A stretch of 64,000 nt of DNA from Chitinispirillum sp. (GTDB taxonomy: Bacteria; Fibrobacterota; Chitinivibrionia; Chitinivibrionales; Chitinispirillaceae), in assembly GCA_007115975.1 (NCBI GenBank), contig SKJJ01000040.1, positions 1 to 64,000 on the forward strand. Reading direction: 5' to 3'. A program made the translations under genes and the position numbers. The notes beneath the pieces were generated by a model. It ran no database searches and was not told where the DNA came from. It saw only the letters and a list, made by a program, of their open reading frames with translations. Below, one piece after another: positions 1 to 8,380 of the stretch (the stretch's first letter is position 1; every line of letters starts with the position of its first letter).

Positions 1-1574
1 TCTGCAGTTCTTCCGGCTAACATTATGCAGACTCTGTCCAGGATATACTGTTTTGTATAGCTGTGTTTATCCTCTCCGGGAAGGGAAAATGTTACTCCCA
101 ATGCTCTTCCACGCGGTATAATGGTGACTTTATGCAGAGGATCCGCTTCTTCACAGTATATATTGGAGATCGCATGGCCTGCTTCGTGATAGGCAGTAAT
201 CTCTTTTTCCTTTTCATAAAGCACCAGACTTTTTCTCTCTGCGCCCATTAACACCTTGTCCTTGGCCTCTTCAAAATCAAGCATTGTTACATAGTCCTGC
301 CCAAATCTTGCAGCCATAAGTGATGCTTCATTAACCAGATTGGCCAGATCTGCTCCCACAAACCCAGGTGTACCACGGGCAATTGTATGTAAATCGACAT
401 CCGGTGCAAGCGGGGTTTTTGCAGCATGCACTTTTAAGATGCCCTCACGACCCCTGACATCGGGCACATCAACCACCACCTGGCGATCAAAGCGTCCTGG
501 TCGTAAAAGTGCCGGATCAAGTACATCGGAACGATTGGTTGCAGCGATCAATATCACTCCTGAGTTTGCCTCAAATCCATCCATCTCAACAAGCATCTGG
601 TTAAGAGTCTGCTCCCTTTCATCATGACCACCACCAACTCCCGCCCCGCGCTGGCGCCCAACAGCATCAATTTCATCAATGAAAACGATACACGGCGAAC
701 TTTTCTTGGCGGTGTCAAAAAGGTCTCTGACCCTCGAAGCACCAACCCCTACAAACATCTCCACAAAATCGGATCCGCTCATTGACAGAAACGGAACCCC
801 TGCTTCACCTGCCACACATCTGGCAAGAAGCGTTTTTCCAGTTCCCGGAGGCCCCAGAAGAAGAACACCCTTTGGAATTTTCCCACCAAGTTTTTTAAAT
901 TTTGAGGGATCCTTTAGAAAGTCGATTATTTCAGAAAGCTCAGCCTTTGCCTCTTCAACACCCGCTGCATCAGCAAAGGTATTCTGAGGTCGGTCGAGAG
1001 AGTGAAGTTTTGCCTTACTCTTTCCAAAAGAGAACATCCCCTTCTGGCCTGAATTCATTCTGCGTATGAAAAATATCCATATCATTATCAAAAGCAGATA
1101 CGGCAACATGCTTAACAGCACATTCCCCCAGATATTTTCCTGCTCAAAGGTATACTGAAAACCTTTCTCATCCCATTCCCGTAGCATCTCAGAGTCAACG
1201 AAAGGGAGATTAACAACAAATTCGCCGCCCGGAGGTGCTTCTTCAATACCCCCAAGCGCTGCAATATCCAAAGGCCTGGCGACTTCACCCCGAAGCAGAG
1301 CCCTGTTATCACCCTTTTGTACAACACTGGCTTTGGTTATCTCTGCATCACCCGTAATCAGCTCTCTGAATTGACTATAAGTAAGCTCTGTTTCCTTATG
1401 TGTATTAAAATTTTCAATTGATCGTAAGCCAAGTATGAACACCACAGTTATAATCAACCATAACAATATCTTCTTTGAGGGATCTTTGCGCGGCCCCTTC
1501 TTGTCATTTCCCTTACGCTCGTTCTCAGAGGGGTTGCCTCTAAGATCTTTGTTTTTTTTGTTTTCAGAACCCAA
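1..1574 (-). CDS. ftsH: ATP-dependent zinc metalloprotease FtsH, C-terminus cut by window edge
   Basis: Membrane-anchored AAA+ protease that degrades unfolded and regulatory membrane or cytosolic proteins. A lysine-rich N-terminal tail is followed by a first membrane segment (around residues 36-50), a periplasmic stretch and a second membrane segment (around 165-180). The Walker A motif GPPGTGKT falls at residues 241-248 and the zinc-binding HEAGH at residues 463-467 (bases 174-188). The start is a TTG at 1574-1572, with GGAGG six bases upstream. That gives a somewhat longer N-terminus than the E. coli protein because of the charged extension before the first membrane helix. The last part of the peptidase domain lies outside the window. 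tilS lies upstream on the same strand, the common tilS-ftsH order. Confidence 0.96.
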   Translation of the reverse strand, partial: MGSENKKNKDLRGNPSENERKGNDKKGPRKDPSKKILLWLIITVVFILGLRSIENFNTHKETELTYSQFRELITGDAEITKASVVQKGDNRALLRGEVARPLDIAALGGIEEAPPGGEFVVNLPFVDSEMLREWDEKGFQYTFEQENIWGNVLLSMLPYLLLIMIWIFFIRRMNSGQKGMFSFGKSKAKLHSLDRPQNTFADAAGVEEAKAELSEIIDFLKDPSKFKKLGGKIPKGVLLLGPPGTGKTLLARCVAGEAGVPFLSMSGSDFVEMFVGVGASRVRDLFDTAKKSSPCIVFIDEIDAVGRQRGAGVGGGHDEREQTLNQMLVEMDGFEANSGVILIAATNRSDVLDPALLRPGRFDRQVVVDVPDVRGREGILKVHAAKTPLAPDVDLHTIARGTPGFVGADLANLVNEASLMAARFGQDYVTMLDFEEAKDKVLMGAERKSLVLYEKEKEITAYHEAGHAISNIYCEEADPLHKVTIIPRGRALGVTFSLPGEDKHSYTKQYILDRVCIMLAGRTA

Positions 1575-1632
1575 ATGTATCCTCCACTAAAATATTGGTA
1601 TAAACAAAGCATGTACAGACAAAATAAATAAA

Positions 1633-3009
1633 TCAGTTATATGGTTGATAAGAAATGATAAAAACTCTCCTGCAACCTTCCCTTACCCTGAAAGCATGGG
1701 AGATACGCACCCCCGGTACCCATACAACCTCTCCCCTTGCAGTTACCACAACCCCCGTGCGATCCCGTCGTGACCTTGAAATCCCCTGTTTTGAGAGAAA
1801 TTGTTTTGTTTTTAACGGCCCTCTGCCACCCAGGGGCCAAAACTGGTCTTTATCTTCAACGGTTCGGAAAACCAACGGCAGGTCTTCCTCTTTTACGTCG
1901 AGCCAGACAGTTTTATTGTCGCGGGGAATAGTTCCCTTAGGCTCCCTGAATCCTGAAATGAGAATTTTTGCACCTGCCGCATCGCAACGGGTTTCACCAA
2001 TTAAATCAAGTGTGCAGAAAAAAACCGCCCCTGAAAGGCCATTTTTTTCCAGAAGCAACTCATCTCTTTTATTGATTAAACGCCACCCGCCGGGAAGCAG
2101 TTTCACTCCCCCCTCGCTGGTCTGCAAACCAGCTTTAACGGTGTCTTCAATGTGTCCTCGGATAAGGGGTATCCCCTGTTGCCGGTACAATTCCACAATC
2201 GCTTCTGTTGCCAGAGCCCCTTCCTTAAAGCCCTCTTTATCTATTGCAAGCAAGCCCTTACTGCTTTTCAGTACGTGGCTATCGAGCCATTTATTTATCT
2301 CTTTGTCCACGAATTTACCAAGATCAAGCATCCGTGCAGCAAAGAAGGATAAATTCTCCACCACCTCTGGTTCCTGGTTTTTAATACTGGGTAAAACGGC
2401 CAGCCGCACCCAGTTTCGTTTGAAAGTCTGATCCATATTCGATGAATCAACTCGATAGGCTATTTTTCTTTTCTCAAGCCACTCCAGGAGCTGCAGCCTG
2501 TTAACGCCTAATAACGGCCTTATCACCCCGTCTTCACGAACGGGTAAAATACCCCTTAGACCTCTCAGCCCAGCGCCACGAAACAGACGCATCAAGACGG
2601 TCTCCGCCTGATCATCCGCGGTGTGAGCAGTGGCGATATAATCAATCCCAAGGGACTTTTTTAACTGGAGAAAGTAGTTGTATCGCTCAGTTCTCGCCCA
2701 CTCTTCCAAACTCCCCGACTCTTGAGTTCGGCTTTCAAGCCTGCGGGAGAAGCAATCAACTCCCAGTGTTTCTGCAATTTGCTTTACATACCGCTGGTCT
2801 TCATCGGACTCTTCACCCCGCAGGGCGTGGTTTACATGAGCAACAAACATTTTTTTCAGGAACAGATCCCTGTAACGGTCAGCAAAAAGGTGTAACATAG
2901 CCACAGAATCTGCCCCACCACTTACACATAGAAGTATGGCACTCTGTTTTTTCAGGTTGGTGTTGCAAAAGTCGATAACTGCTTGTTCGGGAGTTGAGGA
3001 ATTATACAT
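1633..3009 (-). CDS. tilS: tRNA(Ile)-lysidine synthetase TilS
   Basis: Cytosolic ATP-dependent ligase that converts the wobble C34 of tRNA-Ile2 (CAU) to lysidine, switching its identity from Met to Ile. The PP-loop motif SGGADS is at residues 30-35. Further N-type ATP pyrophosphatase features follow, including HVNHALRGEESDED (around 79-92) and ATAHTADDQAETVLMRLFRGAGLRGLRG (residues 125-152 region). The C-terminal part (about 370-458) matches the TilS-specific substrate-binding domain. At 458 aa it is full length for the long TilS class. It sits 58 bases upstream of ftsH on the same strand, and a CAU-anticodon tRNA gene lies immediately upstream. Confidence 0.96.
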   Translation of the reverse strand: MYNSSTPEQAVIDFCNTNLKKQSAILLCVSGGADSVAMLHLFADRYRDLFLKKMFVAHVNHALRGEESDEDQRYVKQIAETLGVDCFSRRLESRTQESGSLEEWARTERYNYFLQLKKSLGIDYIATAHTADDQAETVLMRLFRGAGLRGLRGILPVREDGVIRPLLGVNRLQLLEWLEKRKIAYRVDSSNMDQTFKRNWVRLAVLPSIKNQEPEVVENLSFFAARMLDLGKFVDKEINKWLDSHVLKSSKGLLAIDKEGFKEGALATEAIVELYRQQGIPLIRGHIEDTVKAGLQTSEGGVKLLPGGWRLINKRDELLLEKNGLSGAVFFCTLDLIGETRCDAAGAKILISGFREPKGTIPRDNKTVWLDVKEEDLPLVFRTVEDKDQFWPLGGRGPLKTKQFLSKQGISRSRRDRTGVVVTARGEVVWVPGVRISHAFRVREGCRRVFIISYQPYN

Positions 3010-3037
3010 TAACAGTGCAGTACATGGAGGAGGAAAA

Positions 3038-3114
3038 TGGTAGCAGCGGAGGGAGTCGAACCCCCGACACGTGGATTATGATTCCACTGCTCTAACCTAC
3101 TGAGCTACGCTGCC
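3038..3114 (-). tRNA. tRNA with CAT anticodon (probably elongator tRNA-Met; Ile2 not excluded)
   Basis: A complete cloverleaf can be folded by eye on the minus strand. It has a 7-bp acceptor stem closed by a G-T pair, a D-arm GCTC/GAGC, an anticodon stem GTGGA/TCCAC with loop ATCATAA (anticodon CAT), a 5-base variable loop and a T-arm GGGGG/CCCTC with loop TTCGACT. Discriminator A and encoded CCA end at 3038. The three G-C pairs typical of initiator tRNA are absent from the anticodon stem. The G2-C71 and C3-G70 pairs resemble elongator tRNA-Met. The neighbouring tilS makes tRNA-Ile2(CAU) the alternative. Confidence 0.93.
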
Positions 3115-3350
3115 ACATCTTTTGGACTTCTAAATATATGTTGGTTGGAAAAATAAGTCAACCAAAAAGTATCATTGAACAGATGATTCTTCTCCAGAGC
3201 CTCCTAAGGCGAGTACTGGAGCCATTGGTCACAAAGGCAGCCGTTGTGGGTATCCCACAGTAATGCCCACTGTGTGGACTTGATGCCATCCTTTGAGGCT
3301 GGCCGCGATACACTAACCATGTATGCCCAGTATCAACACTGCTACTCTGT

Positions 3351-3459
3351 TTCACCCTGAGTTACTTGTCGAAGGGTTGATACTCCCTTTAATCCTGCGC
3401 AATCAGGAACAGCTCAATAGGGCCAATAAGAATCCCGACTTTACGCCGGGACTCAGTGT
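3351..3459 (-). repeat. Dispersed repeat family A, copy 1, with hairpin module
   Basis: This stretch is the inverse of a sequence at 27775-27908. Shared blocks include the hairpin module at 3421-3459, the core around 3391-3409 (cttta-atcctg-gcaatcagga) and the gtcgaagggtt block near 3368-3378. Read on the minus strand, the hairpin (3431-3439 with 3445-3453) keeps all nine pairs, two of them as G-U wobbles. On the plus strand the same two positions would be A-C mismatches. The copy lies in the 3115-3578 gap downstream of the tol-pal operon; I see no convincing gene in the rest of that gap. Confidence 0.75.
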
Positions 3460-3578
3460 AACAAGCATGACCTAAGTGTTATTATAACCCAGTCGCCTTC
3501 GCAGTAGTGAGACCATATCCTTGTTTGTGTCTACCCAGACTCGGACAGAATCCCCAATTCACTCAGAGGTAAAAACAG

Positions 3579-4325
3579 CTATTCATCATCAAGCAGGTTT
3601 TCAACAATCTTAGCCTCCTGAGAATCGGGGCAGTGCTTTAACATTCTTCTCCAGACCATCTCTCTTGATTTCATTTTGTTCTGATGCTCATACGACAGTC
3701 CCAGTTTGTAAAAGGCAACACAGATTTCGGGTCGATCAGCATGGCTTCGAATAAAATCAAGGTACACCTGTTCGGCTGTTTCAAAATCCCTTTTGGCATA
3801 ATGGCTCTCGGCAATCCAGTATTTGGATTTTATAGCCTCTTCTGTTTCAGGAAACTGCCCAATAATGTCCTCAAATCCACTTATTGCCAGATCATACCGT
3901 CCTGCATCAAAATCACTCCGTGCGAGTTTGAAGAGGTGCTCAATTTCCCGTCTTCTCGAAACGGTCTCAAGCGAATCAGCAGACAACTTTTCCTCTAACC
4001 GACGTGAAAACTCCGATGTTTTCTGATCAATTTGTGCCAATCTGAGGAGGTTTTCCGAAATATTATTCTCTATAGCAGAAACCTGTCGTTCAATCTGATT
4101 GAAACGTATTTGCTGGTCTGCACGCATAAGACGCAGCATTTCGCTGTTTGCCTTCTGCTCTTGCATCAGCTCCCGCTGCGTCTGGGACATATTGTTATGC
4201 AAAGAGTCGACCCTACTCTGTACCTCACGGAGCTCTTCAGTACGAAGCAGCGTTATATGAGAACAGCCCTGAAATACCACCACAGCAGCGAAGACAACAG
4301 TAACCAAGTACCTTCTATTTAGCAT
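3579..4325 (-). CDS. cpoB: Tol-Pal system periplasmic protein CpoB/YbgF-like
   Basis: Likely periplasmic or lipid-anchored coordinator of the Tol-Pal machinery with cell-wall synthesis. A hydrophobic signal segment ends in FQGC, a non-canonical lipobox. About 80 residues of heptad-rich coiled coil (roughly 30-115) follow, then three TPR-like repeats (roughly 125-240) of the YbgF type. I chose the ATG at 4325 because GGAAG lies seven bases upstream. An alternative ATG at 4343 overlaps the pal stop codon but has no ribosome-binding sequence. The gene is the last of the six-gene tol-pal operon, the usual position for cpoB. Product is about 248 aa. Confidence 0.85.
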   Translation of the reverse strand: MLNRRYLVTVVFAAVVVFQGCSHITLLRTEELREVQSRVDSLHNNMSQTQRELMQEQKANSEMLRLMRADQQIRFNQIERQVSAIENNISENLLRLAQIDQKTSEFSRRLEEKLSADSLETVSRRREIEHLFKLARSDFDAGRYDLAISGFEDIIGQFPETEEAIKSKYWIAESHYAKRDFETAEQVYLDFIRSHADRPEICVAFYKLGLSYEHQNKMKSREMVWRRMLKHCPDSQEAKIVENLLDDE

Positions 4326-4339
4326 TTTCAGACTTCCTT

Positions 4340-4912
4340 TCATTGGGACAACACTCTGAATTCCGAACGTCTGTTCAGGGAATGACACCCTTCATCATCA
4401 CCACACCCTGGCTTTGCAAGAGATTCCTTGCCATAAGAGGTAATCTCCAGCCGCACAGGCTGCACCCCGTAGTTGAGGAGGTAATCACGCACCACTTTTG
4501 CCCTGTTTTCCCCTAATCCCATATTGTACTGTGAAGTACCCCGTTGATCACAGTGGCCCTCGATCAAGATACGCAGAGATGGGTTTTTTCCAAGAAACTG
4601 GACCACATTCATCACTCGCTCAAGCCCTATTTCGCCAAGCACATAACTGTCATAATCGAAATAAACCGGTTTGAGAGCCTCTTTTGCCTCCCGCTCAAGA
4701 TCCCCTGAGAGACTGGCCTCACGGAAGAAGGCAGCACTTGAAGTGTCAACAGAACTAAAATCATGAACATCGCTGAAACTGGTATCAGCCGGGATCTGCT
4801 CCTCCAGGTCAATAGCAGAGACTGTCGCCTTATGTCTTGAACAGCCGACAACAATAAAAGCAGTTAACACAAGCGGCACGAAAGAGGGAATCGAAAGTAG
4901 ACGCATCAACAA
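4340..4912 (-). CDS. pal: Peptidoglycan-associated lipoprotein Pal
   Basis: Outer-membrane lipoprotein that holds the outer membrane to peptidoglycan and works with TolB during constriction. The N-terminal signal peptide ends in the lipobox VVGC with the lipidated Cys at residue 24. The C-terminal OmpA-like domain (about 85-190) contains the peptidoglycan-binding stretch IEGHCDQRGTSQYN and the following NRAKVVRDYL helix. At 190 aa it is normal for Pal. It lies 26 bases after tolB and directly before cpoB. Confidence 0.95.
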   Translation of the reverse strand: MLMRLLSIPSFVPLVLTAFIVVGCSRHKATVSAIDLEEQIPADTSFSDVHDFSSVDTSSAAFFREASLSGDLEREAKEALKPVYFDYDSYVLGEIGLERVMNVVQFLGKNPSLRILIEGHCDQRGTSQYNMGLGENRAKVVRDYLLNYGVQPVRLEITSYGKESLAKPGCGDDEGCHSLNRRSEFRVLSQ

Positions 4913-4938
4913 CTCTCCTTTTGATTAATTGTTGTGAT

Positions 4939-6177
4939 TCAGAAATCAGACCAGTTTGGCATAGTTACATCCCCGGTGGTTGTCACCCTGCGCAGGCGGG
5001 TTCCATCGGGTCGTACAACGTAGAGATCGCTTCTGTCACCGCGAGTTGATGTAAATGCAATCAACCTGCCATCCGGCGACCAGGTTGGGTATTCGTTTGC
5101 GCCCGCCATATTGGTGACCCTGAATGCGTCGGTTCCATCAGGAGAGACCGTCCAGATATCAAACTTCCCCCCCTCACCCATGGATGCATAAGCGATTTTA
5201 TCACCCCTTGGTGACCAGGCCGCGGCATCCGCATAACGACTTTCAAAAGTGATTCTTCTCTGATTGGCGCCATCGGCATCCATAATATAAATCTGAGGAT
5301 TTCCGGACCGGTCAGAGGTAAAAGCTATCTGATAGCCGTTGGGAGACCAGGTTGGACTGGTATCTATTCCCCTGTGAAAGGTAAGCTGCCGTTCATTGCT
5401 TCCATCCGGTTCGGAAACGAAGATATTAAGAACATCTCTTCTGGAACAGGCAAAAGCAATCATACCATCGATTCTGGAGACTGCCGGAGAGACCTGCATG
5501 GCACGGTTATAAATAAATATCTCATGAGCACCCGTGCTTATTGACCCCTTGAACAAGTCTGGTTTACCCCTTTGATAGGATGTCCAGATAACTCCGTTTT
5601 TCCCATTAAAGACGGGAAAGATGTTAATGACATTTGTATTGGTTAACGGGGTCTGGTTGTGACCGTCAAAATCCATGATTGCGACATTTTTCCTGGCACC
5701 CTCAGTTCGCACAAACAGGATTTTACTTTCAAAAAATCCTCTTTCACCAAAGAGCATCTCTACTACCTCATTGGCATAGCGGTGGGCCATTGCACGAATA
5801 AACCTCATCTCCCCGCTATACTTTTTGCCGATTATGAGGTTTCTGTTTTCCACATCCCGAAGATGACACTCAATGGTGATCTTATTGTCTTCAATTGTAT
5901 AGGTTCCATCAATGTAGATCCCAATTCCGCTGTCAGCAAAGAGGGCAGAATCGTATACACTGCTTTTTACCACCGAAAATCTTCCGGAGAAATCGAAATC
6001 AGCAGCAATCACCTCCCAGGGGAGATTTTTATCGATCTGCTGGTCATTGGTGGAGACAAAATCTACTACCCCGATAGGTATACTGTCAAAGCGGCTTGCA
6101 TACACTTCCAGATCAAAACGCTGCTGAGCAAAGATGGCAGCAGGAAGAAACAGGCAGATAAGAAGTATTTTTTTCAT
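4939..6177 (-). CDS. tolB: Tol-Pal system periplasmic protein TolB
   Basis: Periplasmic beta-propeller protein that links Pal to the inner-membrane TolQRA complex. A typical Sec signal peptide (residues 1-17, ending AIFA-Q) precedes an N-terminal alpha/beta domain (about 20-150). The C-terminal propeller has repeated signatures such as SPTWSPNGYQIAFTSDRSG and YPTWSPDGRLIAFTSTRGD. At 412 aa it matches the family. It sits three bases downstream of the tolA-like gene. Confidence 0.96.
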   Translation of the reverse strand: MKKILLICLFLPAAIFAQQRFDLEVYASRFDSIPIGVVDFVSTNDQQIDKNLPWEVIAADFDFSGRFSVVKSSVYDSALFADSGIGIYIDGTYTIEDNKITIECHLRDVENRNLIIGKKYSGEMRFIRAMAHRYANEVVEMLFGERGFFESKILFVRTEGARKNVAIMDFDGHNQTPLTNTNVINIFPVFNGKNGVIWTSYQRGKPDLFKGSISTGAHEIFIYNRAMQVSPAVSRIDGMIAFACSRRDVLNIFVSEPDGSNERQLTFHRGIDTSPTWSPNGYQIAFTSDRSGNPQIYIMDADGANQRRITFESRYADAAAWSPRGDKIAYASMGEGGKFDIWTVSPDGTDAFRVTNMAGANEYPTWSPDGRLIAFTSTRGDRSDLYVVRPDGTRLRRVTTTGDVTMPNWSDF

Positions 6178-6180
6178 ATT

Positions 6181-6906
6181 TTATTTCCTGGCAGGAATAA
6201 GAGTTATAGTAAGATCCAGTTTATCATCAGCAAAACCATAGGGTAATCTACTAAAAGGCGCAGCGAGAGTAACAGCCCTAAGAGCCAGATTGTCCAGAGT
6301 GCTCTGACCACTTGATTGTTTGATCGACAAGCCCGATATGGAGCCATCCTTGTGAATAGTGAATTCTACTACGACCGAGATATTGGGGTTTTCTGTTGGC
6401 GGAGTCCAGTGGCGTTCAATCCTCTGCCGTACCAGATTAAGGTAGTGGTGCTGTTTAAAATCACCCGGTGCACTTACTGCTACCGGTACCGGTATCTCAC
6501 TCAACAACGCCTCGAGCTCATCAAGATCCTCAACCGGTGCAACCGGTGCAGCCGGTTCTTCCACTGCTCTTGGAGTTTCCACCGGTTTAGGCTCAGGCGG
6601 CTTTTCCGCCGGTTTCTCTGGGGGAACCGGCTTGGGTTCTGGTTTAACCTCTGGCGTTGGCGGTGCAGGCTGTTCAGGAACAACCTCCTTAGGAACGGGC
6701 TTTGGTCGTGAAGGTGGCAGAGGTATCTGAACAAGTTCAAAGGTTTGGGGACGTTCAAACTCCACCGGATTCCAGAAGTATCTTGCTAAAAATGGCAGTA
6801 CTACGATAACCAGAATATGAAACAGCAGCGACATACCCAGGACTTTGCGTATGGGTATTTCACCGTAGTTGCGGCCATTCATCTCAGGCACAGAACTGTT
6901 CACCAT
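6181..6906 (-). CDS. tolA: TolA/TonB-type energy transducer
   Basis: Inner-membrane-anchored periplasmic spanning protein that transmits proton-motive force from TolQ/TolR to Pal/TolB. There is one membrane segment (about residues 22-44). A long Pro/Lys/Glu-rich linker (about 58-120) contains repeated PEPKP/PPEKP motifs. A TonB-like C-terminal domain (about 155-241) follows, with VVVEFTIHKDGSISG and LDLTITLIPARK strands. The short linker and TonB_C domain are closer to TonB than to the long helical TolA of enterobacteria. Position in the operon supports the TolA role. The start overlaps the end of tolR by 7 bases. Confidence 0.88.
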   Translation of the reverse strand: MVNSSVPEMNGRNYGEIPIRKVLGMSLLFHILVIVVLPFLARYFWNPVEFERPQTFELVQIPLPPSRPKPVPKEVVPEQPAPPTPEVKPEPKPVPPEKPAEKPPEPKPVETPRAVEEPAAPVAPVEDLDELEALLSEIPVPVAVSAPGDFKQHHYLNLVRQRIERHWTPPTENPNISVVVEFTIHKDGSISGLSIKQSSGQSTLDNLALRAVTLAAPFSRLPYGFADDKLDLTITLIPARK

Positions 6907-7325
6907 GAATCAGTGTCATCCCCTGCTATCGGTCCGGTAAAGAACCCCAACCGTTCCACACCAGCGTTCTGAATTTCAGAAATCACCCTCATCACAATTC
7001 CATAGGCAACTTTTTTATCTGCATTTACAAACACCGGCACTTCACCTCTTCCGCCGAAAACTTCCCTGAACCGTGGTCTGAACTCAACCAGCGAGACCTG
7101 TTCCTGATCGATATAGATCTCCCTGCGGGCAGTAATTGAAACCTGTATCGACTCATGAGCCTCAACACTTTTGGACTCGGTTTCGGGAAGATCCAACTGT
7201 ATACCCTGAGTCATCATGGGTGCAGTAATCATGAAAATGATCAGAAGAGCAAAGACCACGTCAATAAGACTGGTGAGGTTAAGCTCGCTTATTACATGAC
7301 GCCTGCGTCTTTTTTTGTTTCTCAT
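6900..7325 (-). CDS. tolR: TolR/ExbD-family biopolymer transport protein
   Basis: Component of the inner-membrane motor driven by proton-motive force. A basic cytosolic N-terminus is followed by a single membrane helix (about 18-38) with the conserved channel aspartate at residue 22 in LTSLIDVVFALL. The small periplasmic ExbD-type domain (about 50-135) ends the protein. At 141 aa it is typical. It lies 21 bases after tolQ and overlaps the tolA-like gene. The tol context rather than a tonB/exb context decides the name. Confidence 0.93.
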   Translation of the reverse strand: MRNKKRRRRHVISELNLTSLIDVVFALLIIFMITAPMMTQGIQLDLPETESKSVEAHESIQVSITARREIYIDQEQVSLVEFRPRFREVFGGRGEVPVFVNADKKVAYGIVMRVISEIQNAGVERLGFFTGPIAGDDTDSW

Positions 7326-7346
7326 TGCTACTCCGTATTTCAGGGC

Positions 7347-8090
7347 TTACTGTATGGGATTATCCGGTGATGTTTTAACCGGTGGCCTCTGTCCATAGAG
7401 CAGATTGAAAATCTCCCTTTTCAGACGCACGGTAACCTGCTCCCTGAACTCATCCATCTCATCCTCAATGCGCTCTGCTCTGTTGTTGATGTAGTTGTAA
7501 AAGAACAGTGATGGAATAGCCACTGCAAGCCCCACAATTGTGGTAATCAGCGCCTCGGCAATACCGGGAGCCACCACCGGAAGACTTGCGGAACCCTGCT
7601 GCCCGATTTCAAAAAAGGAGTTCATAATACCCCATACTGTTCCGAGAAGCCCCAGAAAAGGAGCTATACTGCTTATCATTGCCAGAAGGAAAACCCCTCT
7701 GTCAAATGATGCAACAAGTGTGCTGTACACACTCTGAAGCTGATCGGCAGCCATGGAGAACTGATTCTGCAGAAAAAACGACCAGTCCTTTACCCCGGTG
7801 TGCGATTTAGCATCCTGAAGGATTCTGCGAAACTCCATTGCACCACTTCTGCCAAGCTGCGCCATGGGCGAGCTGAGCTCCTTATGACTGAGATTCTCGA
7901 TATCCTTAAGCTTTGCCATTCCAGCAAATCGTGCCCGGAACTGCTTGTTTGCAGAGGACAACCTGCCCAATGCATGCACTCTATTGAAAATGATCGCCCA
8001 GGTGACCAGGGAAAAGATAACCAGCACCACGATAATCCCCCTTGCCACTAACCCCGAACGCATAATCATATCCATTACCGGTAATTCCAT
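7347..8090 (-). CDS. tolQ: TolQ/ExbB-family proton channel protein
   Basis: Inner-membrane motor protein pairing with TolR. Three membrane helices are visible: about residues 15-38, 134-155 and 172-195. The conserved LLGTVWGIMNSF stretch and GIAEALITTIVGLAVAIPSLFFYN fall in the two C-terminal helices. At 247 aa it matches the family. The ATG is preceded by AGGA five bases upstream. It is the first gene of the tol-pal operon. Confidence 0.94.
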   Translation of the reverse strand: MELPVMDMIMRSGLVARGIIVVLVIFSLVTWAIIFNRVHALGRLSSANKQFRARFAGMAKLKDIENLSHKELSSPMAQLGRSGAMEFRRILQDAKSHTGVKDWSFFLQNQFSMAADQLQSVYSTLVASFDRGVFLLAMISSIAPFLGLLGTVWGIMNSFFEIGQQGSASLPVVAPGIAEALITTIVGLAVAIPSLFFYNYINNRAERIEDEMDEFREQVTVRLKREIFNLLYGQRPPVKTSPDNPIQ

Positions 8091-8287
8091 AGAGATCCTT
8101 TCGTTTTTTACTCTGTTTTTCTGTACTAGAAAAATCAGTTATCCCAGTTCAACAATCAACTATAATAGATGGTTAAAAAAATTACTTCCTGATAAGATGC
8201 AAGTCAATTATAGTACATGCGAAGATCGTTCCTGATTTTTGTTCTGACAGCAACATACAATTGCGTGCAGGAAAATGGGTTATTGTG

Positions 8288-8320
8288 AAAGGATGAACAA
8301 AATTCTCCATCCTTTTTTTT
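8288..8320 (+). terminator. Orphan intrinsic terminator upstream of the K+ channel gene
   Basis: A perfect 8-bp stem AAAGGATG/CATCCTTT (8288-8295 with 8308-8315) is followed by a run of eight T (8313-8320) on the plus strand. No plus-strand gene precedes it, and the adjacent tolQ is transcribed away. It may insulate the channel promoter or end a small transcript; a TATAAT lies at 8161-8166. This gap (8091-8380) holds no protein gene that I can support. Confidence 0.7.
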
Positions 8321-8333
8321 CTGCAATCTAAGC

Positions 8334-8362
8334 TTGCGCATTTTTTTACTGATCTGTATAAT
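8334..8362 (+). promoter_or_regulatory. Candidate sigma-70-type promoter for the channel operon
   Basis: A perfect -10 hexamer TATAAT (8357-8362) lies 17 bases after TTGCGC (8334-8339), which matches only the TTG of the -35 consensus. It directly follows the terminator at 8288-8320 and precedes the channel gene. Transcription would start near 8369. Confidence 0.45.
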
Positions 8363-8380
8363 AGTATAGACGGTAGGTGG

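Noticed and set aside
1655-2431. 258-codon plus-strand open frame opposite tilS
   Set aside because: Lies fully antisense to the well-supported tilS gene, with no recognisable domain.
3158-3355. Minus-strand open frame of 65 codons
   Set aside because: No ribosome-binding site, low-complexity content, and it lies in a repeat-bearing gap.
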